Assembly: GCA_021234155.1 (NCBI GenBank) | Contig: JAJEKV010000020.1 | Location: 17,289,018 to 17,353,017 of the forward strand | DNA: 64,000 bases | Source: Isoetes taiwanensis | Taxonomy: Eukaryota > Streptophyta > Lycopodiopsida > Isoetales > Isoetaceae | Reading direction: 5' to 3' | Part shown: piece by piece, positions 46,702 to 57,118 of the stretch | Numbering within the stretch: position 1 is the first letter of the stretch | Layout of the letters: each line of letters starts with the position of its first letter | Translations under genes and position numbers: made by a program | Notes under the pieces: generated by a model | Databases searched by the model: none | What the model was told of the DNA's origin: nothing | Seen by the model: the letters and a program-made list of their open reading frames with translations, nothing else

Positions 46702-47529
46702 TGATACGATTTCAATGATTATGGGAAGCTAAACAACCGCTCAACAACATCACAAGTGATGAACAAGATCCAAATATATTACATATCTCAGATACACAGA
46801 TTGGATTACACGGTTAACCACCCAACCAGGTCCACAGGGTCATGGCAATGCAATTGGCAACGGGCTTACTTGCCTCCAGATTAGTCTCGCTACACCAAGT
46901 AGCCACAGATCAAAACAATGGTAAATAACATGAGGCTTAGAAAGGAATAAGAATTATGCTTTAGCTTCTCATATATGTAGTCGTTGATGTCCCTTGGTAT
47001 AAAGGTAAAGTTACTTTTAAATATCCCATGGCCTTTGTAGCTTATATTGAGCGCCGCCCTTTAAATAGATAAAAGCCCTTTCAACTTCAATGTATATCTT
47101 GGCCCAAAAATCACTATCCACCGTCCATCAACTCCTATTCACTCCACAAGTACTCGTTGTGTCTTCCTTCCTTAATATATACGATGCACCCCTTTTATCA
47201 TTAAAGGCCCTTCGCTATATAAAGGTTGCAATGCCTTTTTCAATAAAGGTATTCCTTAAAATAGTGGCCCCACACGTTTAAAGATAAGCCTCCCCTTTAC
47301 ATCTTTTCATATTCAACGCCACACATTCGATGTCTCCCTTTCTCCCAATAATGGTTCCAATATTAACTCGACCACACCATATGTGTATTCACGTATATAT
47401 ATAGCTTTGGTCTAATATTCCCTTGCCCTTATATCACGGGCCTATATTAAGTTACAGATTTTGCTATAGTTTGCCATATTTCCATAACCCTTCGCCGTGG
47501 ACCACTCCCCCCGTGCTTGTTCTGTACCA
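46702..47529 (-). repeat. 5' LTR
   Basis: 828 bases. On the minus strand it starts TGGTACAG and ends GTATCA, with a 5-bp TSD outside. Confidence 0.95.
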
Positions 47530-48261
47530 ATAGATGAGATGGACGAGAAAATTAATTCTTTGTTTTATAGTTAGTACACTACTTGATTATAGTATAACAG
47601 TCTTGACACTCCACATGCAAATAGACAACATGGGTAATGTCAAAGATGAACTATTATATCATATTAAGTTAACTACATGCAGTATGCTCAATTAGGATTC
47701 GTACTCACCTTCGAGAGCCCTTTTTTCCATTTCTCCTTCATGGTGTATGTTGGATCCTTGTTGCGAATTTTCATATTGACTGCATGAAAATTGCATGTCA
47801 TTTTGATGGTTATTAGCTGACAAATACCCTGAGTCTCAAGGTTCGAGTACATACTATAAAGAATCTGTTCTGTATTCTGAATCACTAGATGGAAGAGAGC
47901 CTTTATTGACCGACTTCATTGTTTTTGCTTTCGGGTGTACTTATCTGTGTAAGCCACTCTCTGTATTAGATTATGCATTCCTAGGTTTAATGACACAAAA
48001 ATCTACTTACTTAAAATGTTTTTGGGTGGGTGTGTCCTCTTTTTTTCGGCCGCCTGTAGACATCAAAATGCGGCCAAAAAGCGAAATTGTGAGATCAGAA
48101 AAATAACTTCACCAATATTGTAAGTCTTGTTCCCATTTCTTATTCCCCCTAAATTCAATTCCTAAACGTAGGTTTCCATTAGAATAGTGTCTGGGATTAT
48201 TCTCCAACTATCATGATTATTTGATGGCGGCTAACTTTTCGGGAAGCATAATTTGTAGCAT
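47530..48261. other. No recognisable gene
   Basis: It includes 47752-47825, which resembles 44405-44475 on the other side of the non-autonomous element. No coding region is supported. Confidence 0.5.
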
Positions 48262-48790
48262 ATAGACTAAACAGGTCGACGACTCGTTATCAGCCACTTT
48301 AATAGTTTTAAAAAGTATAAGGTTTCCATAGCTTAGCTTGTAAATTATATACCCCATGAGGAGTACATATAAGTTATTTCTAGATTCATAAGCTAGGTCT
48401 AAAATACGTTGAGCCTGAGCCGCTTCGCCGAGCCGGCATTAAACCATAACAATCCTTCCCTTCCCGAAATTAAATGTCCACGTTAATCTCGAGGGAAAAA
48501 ATTGTGCACCCTAGTTTCCTTAAGGGTGATTATTTCCAGTTCTGTTGGGACTCGCCTCAATTCATATAGAAGTCTTTAATCTCTTGTCCGATAAAGACTT
48601 TCATTCCAATTCTGTTAGAAATGGCCTCGGTTCCTTTAGAGGTCTTTCATCTCATTTTGGTTAGAGATGGCCTCAAGCCAGTCAGAGAACTTGATATCTT
48701 TATAACCATGGATAAAGAATTCAAAGTATCAATATATCAATTTCTTTGATAAAGCAGTTGAAACTTTAATATTAAAGAATTCCAAATACA
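48262..48790 (-). repeat. 3' LTR of the chromovirus
   Basis: It pairs with 53568-53905. The shared part ends at about 48600 because the right-hand copy is cut. The upper limit near 48790 is judged from the end of pol and is approximate. Confidence 0.7.
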
Positions 48791-48819
48791 AAAATTTAAA
48801 TGTCTCCTAACTTTGCTTA

Positions 48820-50108
48820 TTATTCTTGCAAAGTTCGTTCGTATTCCTCCACAAGTGGGTCGTATTCCTTAAGTTGGACCTTAGAATACCATACTGCATC
48901 AGAGGATGGATGAAATTTGAATTTCACAAGATACCTTCGATAGGAGGAACTCCTATTCTCCTTATTTTGGTGCGCGAGTATTTTCTCTGGTTCAAGCACT
49001 TCTTCATCACCTTTGATGTTGGAAGGTTCTGAATGTTCCATTTTCTGCAAAATCTCATGAGAAATTTCATTTCCCTTATAGGGTTTTAGTATTCCCATAT
49101 TACAAACTGGATGCAAGTTAGTCCATTTTCCATGTAAATGTAAATGATAAGCATTCTCACCAACTTTGTCGTCAACTTGAAATGGACCATAATACCTAGG
49201 TGCCAGTTTTACATACCGATTACCCATTTTCTGGAAGCGTTTTTTAGGAAGATGAATCTAAACCCATTGACTTTTTTTTGTAATCAACTTTCCTTTGTTT
49301 CTTTTCAAGTCTGGAAACCATTAATTCTTGGCTCTTTTGGATTTGGGATTTTACTTCTTGTAAGATATCCGCAAAGTCTGTAGTTGCTTCGTTTGAAGCA
49401 GGTACTTCTCCTCCAAGCTTTTCAATCGGGGATTCCGAGGAGTATCTGTATACTACTTCAAAAGGAGTTCTCTGAGTAACTGAATGGACGGTGTTATTGT
49501 AGCAAAACTCCATAAGATAAAGGTACTCTTCCCATTGGTTTTGCCTTTCTACAACATAGGCTCTGAGCATATCTTCAATAACACAGTTCACAACCTCAGT
49601 TTGGTCATCTATCTGAGGATGATGGGCTGTGGAAAACTTTAAAGTTGTGCCTAAATTTTCCATGAGTCCTACCTATAGCAAAATAAGGGATCTCTATCCG
49701 TTATGATTGCATCTGGCATTCCGTGAATCCTAAATATCTCCTTCAAAAAAATCTTGCTTTGCGGTGCAGTCGTGCTGGACTTACATGGAAGAAAATGAAC
49801 TGTTTAGACAATCTGTCTACCACTATCCAAATCTGGTCATTTTTGTGAGCGGTTTTTGGTAACCCTTGAATAAAATCCATCGTAATATGCTTCCATGATT
49901 TTTCTGGAATTGGCAAAGGTTGTATCAATCCGGCAGGTTTACCGATAAAAGCTTTCATTTGTTGACAGAAAAGACATGCTTCTACATATCTTTTAACATC
50001 CCTTTCAAGTTTGGGCCAATAAAAATATCTTTTAACAGTTGCCAAAGTAGCTTCAATGCCTCTATGCCCGGAATATGGAGGTTCATGACATTCTTGTACC
50101 ACTTTCAA
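48820..50108 (-). pseudogene. Chromovirus integrase, interrupted
   Basis: It starts with an H2C2 finger (HEPPYSGHRG...CLFCQQMK) and core Asp in ITMDFIQGLP at about 49870. A second piece has the Glu region (HPQIDDQTEVVNCVIEDML) and TPFEVVY. The third has VKLAPRYYGPFQV and a chromodomain-like end, YLVKFKFHPSSDAVWYS. The central Asp segment reads TDRDP at about 49700 in another frame. Integrase would insert the DNA copy; at least two frame breaks disable it. Confidence 0.85.
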
Positions 50109-50171
50109 TCTCTAGGCTTGTGTAACTCATGTTCGATTCCAAAAGAATAGTAATCCATTATAAATTATGTA

Positions 50172-51640
50172 TTATGCCAAAGAATCTCTACCATCCTTTT
50201 GTATCTCTGCATATGGAACGGCAAAGGAGGGGTCGTTCCCATATTCCCCTTTCATTGGTTCTAAATCAACAATTTTTGCTATGGATATGGCCTGAATATT
50301 TACTTGGCTTAGTGCATTGACAACCTGATTCTCCTTCCCAGGTTTATGCTCAAGTTGTAACCCTTCAAAATCCTTTATAGTGTCAATGAGCTTTAACTGT
50401 CGCGCATTGATAATATCTTGTGTTTGTATACGTTTTAAACTCTGATGATCAAAAGGGGCAACAAACTTTGATCCCATAAGATAATGTCTCCATTTCTTTA
50501 GTGCATGAACCAAGGCAATCAATTCCTTTTCATAAGTGCTATACTTTTGCTCCAATGGTTTGAGCATGCGACTAACATAGGCTAATGGATGCCCATCTTG
50601 CATGAGTACTGCACCAATAGCATTTTCACTGGCGTCAGATCATACTGTAAAAGGTATGTTCCAATCAGGCAGTACTAATATTGGTTCAGTTGCCATTTTC
50701 TCTTTTAGAATTTGAAAAGCTTTCACGGCTTCCACATTCCAAACAAAGGATATGTCCTTCTTTAAATACCCGCAAAAGAGGAAGAGTTACTTTTGTAAAA
50801 TTCTTCACAAATCTTCGATAGTAACTGCATAACTGTACAAAAGAACGTAGATCCTTGAGGTTTTCAGGTCGAGGCCAATCAATAATAACCCTAACCTTTT
50901 CAGAATCCATTCAACCTCCTGTGATATAATATGTCCCAAATATCCAACTTTTTGCACGAAGAATCTATTCTTGGACTCGTTAACAAACAACTTGTTCTGT
51001 CTAAGAAGGTCAAAAACCTGTTGAAGATGTTGTTTGTGCTCCTCGATAGATCTGCTATATAAGGATGTCATCAAAGAATACTACAACACTTTTCCCCAAT
51101 ACTGGTGCTAGAACTCTTCCCATGAGTCGGCAGAATGTTGTTGGAGCATTGGTCAATTCAAAAGGCATTACACGAAACTCATAATGACCAAAAGTTGTTC
51201 TAAATGATGTCTTATTAATGTCCTTACTTTATTCGAATCTGATGATATCCTGATTTCAAGTCAATCTTGCTAAAGATGCAAACTCCTCGTAACTCATCAA
51301 ACAAATCATCTGCTCTGGGTACTGGAAACTTATCTTTTACAGTCAGCCTATTAGGACTCGATAGTCTACACACATTCTATATCCCTTATCTTTCTTTTTA
51401 ATCAGAGTGACTAGTGCACCAAAAGGTGAGCAACTAGGTCGTATTAACTGTCAATCTAACGTCTTTGTTATCTGCTTTTCAAGTTCTAGCTTTTCAAAAT
51501 GGCTGACTCGATAATGGGCTCCATTTGGAGGCTTTGCATTTCCTTGCAATTATATTGCATGGTCTTCTGGCCGATGAGGGGGTAGATCTAGAGTTTCTTC
51601 ATCTTTAAAGAGATCATCAAATTGCCTAAGAAAATTGTAC
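50172..51640 (-). pseudogene. Chromovirus reverse transcriptase and RNase H, interrupted
   Basis: The RT active site reads FFDDILI near 51080, so both Asp residues are present, but a missing base right after it shifts the frame into [16 protein letters not shown]. The connection domain (LKDLRSFVQLCSYYRRFVKNFTKV) is in 50910-50686. RNase H is in 50603-50172: HPLAYVSRMLKPLEQKYSTYEKELIAL carries the catalytic Glu, and FDHQSL stands where TDHQSL is usual. These enzymes make and trim element cDNA. Stops and shifts show decay. Confidence 0.85.
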
Positions 51641-51677
51641 AATTCAAAAGGCACCTGTGGTTGATGATCTGTGTTCT

Positions 51678-53230
51678 TCAAGTAAATGAAATATGATTCT
51701 GCTTCACTATTAATTTCTTAGCTTCCAAATACAATAGCAGAGGTTCAACTTGAGGTGCGAAATCTGAGTGCAGCTTCAAAGATTGACCTTCAACAATTAT
51801 CGTCGCAGTCTTTTCTCGATAATTAGGTTGGGCATCAAACTGTTCTCGGCATCCAATTCCTAATATCACATCCATTGATCCTAAAGGAGCTAGAATCAAA
51901 ACTCTATCCTTCGAATACTGCTCTATTTGGATATGAGCTATCATATATTGATCATACTGATTCTTAAACCTTGCGCAACTGTGATTTGAGTTTGTAAATC
52001 ATAAATAGGTAATCCTAGCTTGTACACCAAATCCTGTGAAATGAAATCATGCGTTGCTTCATCATCAAGTAAAAGAGTCACATCCTGGCCTTTTATTGAA
52101 CCTTTCATTTTGAATAACCATGTTTTTGGAGATCTTGTATCTACTCCAGATAAATTCTTTAGGTATGCAATTTGCAATCTCCCTTTTTCTTACTCAATAG
52201 CCGCGAGCTTCCCTTTATTCTTTTCGTCCCCTTCCTTGGAAGTTTCTGTCTGTTCTCCACATGGTGGGATTGAGCAACCTGCCTTTTTTTGGGTGGTGGC
52301 TCTTTGAACTGTACTTTCTTCGAGCTCTTATCAGGTGAAGCTGTATTCTTAGGACAATTAGATTGGTAATGCGGTCCTCCACAAATATAGCATCCAGTCT
52401 TTGGCCCTTTATTCTGCTCTTGGCTGGCCTTCTGTCCATTATTCGAGCGTTTTCCATTCTTTCCATTAAACCTTGACTTACGCTCATCACGCCCTCTTTT
52501 ATTTTTATTATTCTTTCTATTTTCAAAATTTTCACGCTTCCATCTTTTCTGTTCCCGAGAAAGCGCTCCTTCCTAAATAACTAGTTTGCGGGTCTTGGGA
52601 TTTAATTTCCATTCTGCAGCTCCTGCTTTCTTTATTGCATCTTCCATATTTATTGGTTCAATAAGATTCAATTTTGCGACTATTTCTTCTGTTAAACAAT
52701 TAAAAAACTTTCTCAAAATCTTATTTTCACCCAAGTTCCGAACTTGCGCTCCCAAATGACTGAACTTCATATAATAATCAGATACAGTTTCCTCCTCATC
52801 CTGTTTAATGGTCCCACTCTTTTTGCAATATCCTATGATAATTTGCAGCCAAATAATGGGCTTTAAATGCACTATGGAATACGTCCCATGAGTTAACCTC
52901 AGGCTGCATCAATCTGCGGTCTTGCCACCAAACTTGTGCCTGTTCATCCAGATAAGTATCCATGGCTTGCAGTTTTTCCTGCTCAGTCGTCTTAACTCTC
53001 TCAAAGAACTTCTCCCAAATTCCAAGGAAACTTATCACCTGCATTGATTTAACAGCTACTCCACCACTAAAGTATGGCAGATCCACTTTTTCTAACCATT
53101 TAGAAGCCTTGTCCTTCTTATTTTGAAAGTCAGTCTCTATCAAATTGATACGATAACAGTAATTACAGAAATACAAACAATAGAAACTGAAACAAAATCC
53201 CCAGTCACTAGGAGAAGTTTTGCCTCTCAA
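51678..53230 (-). pseudogene. Chromovirus gag and protease, interrupted
   Basis: Gag capsid pieces lie in 53230-52573 (WLEKVDLPYFSG, AQVWWQDRR, ESVSDYY-like EETVSDYYMKF). A single zinc knuckle CYICGGPHYQSNC at about 52395-52357 is in a different frame from the main track. Protease follows at about 52085, where the usual DSGATH reads DDEATH, so the Asp is kept but the Ser-Gly of the active-site turn is lost. A later DVILGI fits the protease flap end. Gag packages RNA and protease matures the polyprotein. Confidence 0.8.
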
Positions 53231-53551
53231 GCGGGCTCAGATTCATGCAAGAAGTCCTTCTCTTGCAAGCTCAACTAATTTGTAAGATTTTCTCTTCTCT
53301 ATCTCAATTCATGGTAGTAATTGCAGTGATAAAGTAGTATAGGTCTCATGATTGGAGAAGATGGGCGTGGTTCCTGAATTCCAAGAGCAATCATTCTTTT
53401 ATAGCAAACATGCCTTTCTGTGATGGACGTTCTTGTGGCTACAAAATAGCTAAGAAAAAAGGAAGATATGAATGGCTAATAACAATTCGGCTATGATTGG
53501 AATCGGCCTTTTTCTGTGTCAGATCGACCCTTTTTCAAGCAGGTCCAATAG

Positions 53552-53567
53552 AGTGTCATTGCTCTGA
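53552..53567 (-). promoter_or_regulatory. tRNA-iMet-like primer-binding site
   Basis: On the minus strand it reads CGGTATCAGAGCAATG just inside the 5' LTR remnant. The first T of the standard TGGTATCAGAGC has become C. Confidence 0.75.
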
Positions 53568-54835
53568 TACCGGTTTAGATTAAACAGGTCAACGACTCGT
53601 TATCAACCACTTTAATAGTTTTAAAAAGTATACGGTTTCCATAGCTTAACTTGTATATATATCCCATGAGGAGTATATATAAGTTATCTCTAGATTCATA
53701 AGCTAGGTCTAAAATACGTTGAGCCTGGGTCGCTACCCCGAGCCAGCATTAAGCCATAACAATCCTTCCCTTCCCGAGATTAAATGTCCGCATTAATCTC
53801 GAGGAAAAAAATTTGTGCACCCTAGTTTCCTTAAGGGTGATTATTTCTAGTTTTATTAGGACTAGCCTCAGTTCCATTAGAGGTCTTTAATCTCTTGTCC
53901 GATAAACAACATCATACACATGCCATCCACATCATCACCACTTCACAAAAAGTTTTGACTAGAAAAAAGTTATTTTGCCTTACTTGACACATCATCACTT
54001 CATAATGCCATGTCAACATCCACTTGCCACATCACCTCACCAACTTGCCACCTCATCAAATTTTACCTCCATTTATAGCCAGAAATCATGTTGCTTTTGC
54101 GAAAAGATTCTTCCATCTTGTAGAGCATCAAAAAAAATTTCTTGTGGAAAAAAGAATTTTTGAAAAAGACCCTACATTGACCTCCATTTTCCATTTCTTG
54201 GAATTCGTGTCAAATTTGAAAAAAAAAATCCTATCTACCCCCCTTGGGCCTAGTCACTTTCCCCACCCAATCTCTTCCCGCCACGTGGTGCCTCCGGGCA
54301 TGTGAGTTGGCAACGGGCCAGGTCTCACGTGGAGGACAACACGTCAAGAATAATAGCTTGCGTGGATTGGACCTTCTATACCCAAGCTTTCCTGTTTGAA
54401 AATGCCTGTGGGATAATTCGCACGAAAACTTCAAAAACCCTAAAAACAGATCAATGTCAAGATCCAGATTTTCAGCTCGAATTAACAACCTAATGATAGC
54501 GAAGACATCTCGGATTGACCTATTTTACATCAAGAAACTTGTTCCGAGCAAAAAGACAGAGATTTGGGTCGGGAATTGCCAAGATTGAAACGGAAACAGA
54601 GGGTTATGAAGAGGGATTTTTGTTCTGCATTGCATCCTAGAATTGTGCTGATCAAATCATATAAAGCTAACACGAGAGTCAAGTGTATAGATTGATGAAC
54701 ATAGACAGAAGAATTACATTTTAAGTGTTAGAGCTCTGGCATATGCAGAGCATTAGAAACTCATTTTCAAACACAAAAAAGATAAAAGACTGTCTGATTG
54801 CTTTTTACTTCCTGGTTCTCACCACTCAAGTTATT

Positions 54836-54854
54836 TGGAGGTTCTACCGAGATC
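54836..54854 (+). promoter_or_regulatory. Primer-binding site, tRNA-Gln-like
   Basis: TGGAGGTTCTACCGAGATC starts with TGG and occurs unchanged in the minus-strand copy (60451-60469). Its complement resembles the 3' end of eukaryotic tRNA-Gln, but I judge this from memory of tRNA-Gln sequences. Confidence 0.65.
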
Positions 54855-54874
54855 TTTACCTGGATTTTGAACTC

Positions 54875-56706
54875 ATGCCTCCTAGAAGAAACAATAAGAA
54901 TTCTGAGCATGCTGAAGCACAAAAGAACCCTAAAACCTCTACAACAGCTCAAGAAGCAAGTATTCAAGCTAATGCAGGTATGCCTTGCCACTACTTTGAA
55001 CTAAATATGCCAATTCCTCCTCCTACATTTGATCCAAGTATGAATGCTAACATTTTCTTGAAGACTTTTGAGGAATACTATCAGGAATATGGATACAAGA
55101 AGGGATGCAAATTCAAATATTGCTTCAAAGATGATGAAGTAAGAGCATGGCTGGATTATGTCACGAGCATAGGTGCTAATTAATGGGATGAAATTGTAAA
55201 GAAGTTCTTGGCAAGCTTTGGTAAGCTTCTTGACCCCCAAGATTTGATCTTTGGGATGTAGACCTTCCACATTAAACTTGGTGAGAGTGTACATCAGTAT
55301 GTTGAAAGATTTAACTTGTATCTTGTCAAATGCCAAGTAAATCAAGTACCTAACCATACTTTGCATCTTGTGGCTTCATTTATTAGAGGTTTGAGCAGCA
55401 GACCAAGGGTGCACAAAAAATTGCTCAAAATACAAAAGCAAGAAGGATTTGATACCATGCATAAAGTCTTTACTAAGGCTAATGAAATTGCTGATATGAT
55501 TTCCTATCTTCCTGATTATGTACACTCACCTCATGATCCTTTCTTTCCAGACTATGAGCAGTAATGCATGGGGCCTGGACCAATCCCAATCTATGTTATT
55601 CAAAAGGACAAGAAGAAGCCAAAGATGGAGGATCCAGACAGTCCTGTGGCTGATGTCAGGGCTGAGATATCCAAAGTATCTGAAGCCTTGGCTGAGGTCA
55701 TAAAACAGCTCCAAGAAATAAAGAGTTCAAGACCCGAGAAGAGAATCTATCCCCCATGTGCTCATTGCTCAAGAAACACACATTCTTCAGACTATTGCTG
55801 GTATAGACCATGTACTAAGTGTGGTAAGAGAGGGAATTTTGATAAAGAATTCCATGTAGGTTGTTACAAAGATAAGTGTAGTGTAAAAGAGTACTTTGCA
55901 AGGCAAGAGAAGGCCAAGGCTACTGAACCAAGTGCCTCTGTAAGATTTGTGCAGGAAATAGAAGATTAGGAAGAGATTATGGCCGTCCATACTAGAGGGA
56001 TGCTCAACTCAAAAGGTAAAGAGCCAATTCAAGCCAATGAGGAGACTAGAAAATCAAGGAAAATGAATCAAATCAGGTTGTACCTCCTCCTCCTTGCCAA
56101 AAATACATTAAGAAAGATAAGAATAGAATAGAATAGAAGGAGAGTGAGGATTTTGAATCTTTGTTGAAGAATTCCAAGATAAGTGTGGATTTGCTAACTT
56201 TGTTCAAAATTGATCAATCTTATAGAAAGAATGTGTTGAATCTAACCAAAGAGGATGAAGTGGCTCTTACAAATCATATTGAGGAGCATGTCTTGATCCA
56301 AGAAGAGATATGATCCAGGTGCCTTTACATGTGTAGCAAGGATTGGTAAGAAGGTGTTAACCAAAGTGTTGCTTGGTACCACTTAATGTGATGTCTCATC
56401 ACATTATGAGGTTATATGATTTAGATGTTGATAAGAAGGCTCTTATGGTGCTAAAATCCTTTTCTAATACTAAAATCAACCCTATAGGCATTGTGAGTAA
56501 TGTTCCAATTGATGATGAAGGCATTAATTATAGTGGCTGCTAACTTTGTCGTGGTTGCATATGAAGGGATTGATGAGAAATCTGATATTTATGACTTGCT
56601 TTTGGGAAGAAAATGGTTGTCTACAGTAGATACAAGGTCTATATGGTCAAAGGGAGAATGTACCACATCTAATGGAAGAAAAAAGGTGACCCTTTATAAC
56701 AAAGGG
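54875..56706 (+). pseudogene. Tat-like gag and partial protease, interrupted
   Basis: The gag start MPPRRNNKNSEHAEAQ is at 54875. Long capsid segments keep one frame to 55969 (CFKDDEVRAWLDYV, LDPQDLIFG, HTLHLVASFIRGLSSRP), interrupted only by single stops at 55181, 55259, 55562 and 55967. Zinc knuckle CAHCSRNTHSSDYC at about 55755 is intact; the next two are damaged. Beyond 55970 the frame breaks repeatedly. The protease Asp-Gly region is lost near 56370, and the LLLGRKWLSTVDTRS segment at 56600 precedes the fusion point. Two of the four stops look like CAG-to-TAG changes. Confidence 0.85.
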
Positions 56707-57090
56707 TAGGCCAAAAATATCCTGACCTCAAGATTTTCTTTGCAGTCGTGTCAGCAGCAAAATGTCCTCCACATATTCCATCATGGCATGCTTCAATTAT
56801 CATTTTGGCCTCTTCATCATCTACACATCTCAGCAATACCCCTTCCTTGTCAATCTTGCACAACACACTCTCAATGAACCTGAATTTTTTGCATTTATCT
56901 TTAAAGTCTAGGATATCTTAGCTCAGTGTCTGACTACATTTTGCTTGCAAAAGCAATTACATGATCCTCTTGTAGCAAAGCAAAACCAATTGCCCTTTTT
57001 GTGACACTGATATAAGTTTTGAAGGGCTTTTCTAAATCAGGAGGTTTTAGCAAGATGGAATTACAGATGGCATTAATGATTTTGTCAAAG
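56669..57090 (-). pseudogene. RT-linked RNase H and integrase zinc finger, cut
   Basis: The RT-linked RNase H is visible as AIGFALLQEDHVIAFASKM and a TELRYP segment (about 57000-56920). Integrase begins with HDGICGGHFAADTTAKKILRSGYFWPT, the His half of an H2C2 finger, and breaks off at the WPT codons at 56704-56709. After the break the frame runs into the antisense of the plus-strand protease. Confidence 0.75.
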
Positions 57091-57118
57091 GACTCCTGGC
57101 ACTCTTCATTCCAATCAA

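Larger units (their letters stand above)
44581..47529 (-). mobile_element. Non-autonomous LTR retrotransposon with TSD
   Basis: A complete 2949-bp element on the minus strand. The 5' LTR is 46702-47529 and the 3' LTR is 44581-45214. It has a perfect 5-bp target duplication ATAGA (44576-44580 and 47530-47534), a primer-binding site for tRNA-iMet at 46681-46699 and a purine-rich tract (GAGAAGGGATGGAT) just before the 3' LTR. The internal 1.5 kb has no protease, RT or integrase. A 70-codon minus-strand ORF (46356-46144) near the right place for gag shows no clear motif. It must borrow enzymes from another element, in the manner of LARD or TRIM elements. The 3' LTR lacks about 190 bases present in the 5' LTR. 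Confidence 0.95.
48262..53905 (-). mobile_element. Chromovirus-type gypsy element, nearly full-length, decayed
   Basis: Minus-strand element, read from right to left: 5' LTR remnant 53568-53905, primer-binding site beside it (CGGTATCAGAGC, one base off the tRNA-iMet complement), gag (53.23-52.35 kb), protease (52.2-51.7 kb), RT (51.6-50.7 kb), RNase H (50.6-50.2 kb), integrase (50.1-49.2 kb) with a chromodomain-like end at 48.82 kb, and 3' LTR about 48262-48790. The LTR pair is recognisable by 'ctcgttatc', 'aagctaggtctaaaatacgttgagcc' and 'cttgtccgataaa'. The 5' LTR stops at 53905, where the Tat-like element begins. Frameshifts and stops affect all domains. Confidence 0.9.
53906..56709 (+). 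mobile_element. Plus-strand half of a Tat-like gypsy element
   Basis: It begins with a partial long LTR (53906 to about 54832) related to the minus-strand LTR at 60473-62978; both share a CCACATCATC-rich U3, 'ttttgactagaaaaaa', 'cctgtgggata' and 'cacgtgg' landmarks. A primer-binding site, gag and the start of protease follow. It then stops at 56709, fused to a minus-strand copy of the same family. The left end abuts the cut LTR of the chromovirus. Confidence 0.85.
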
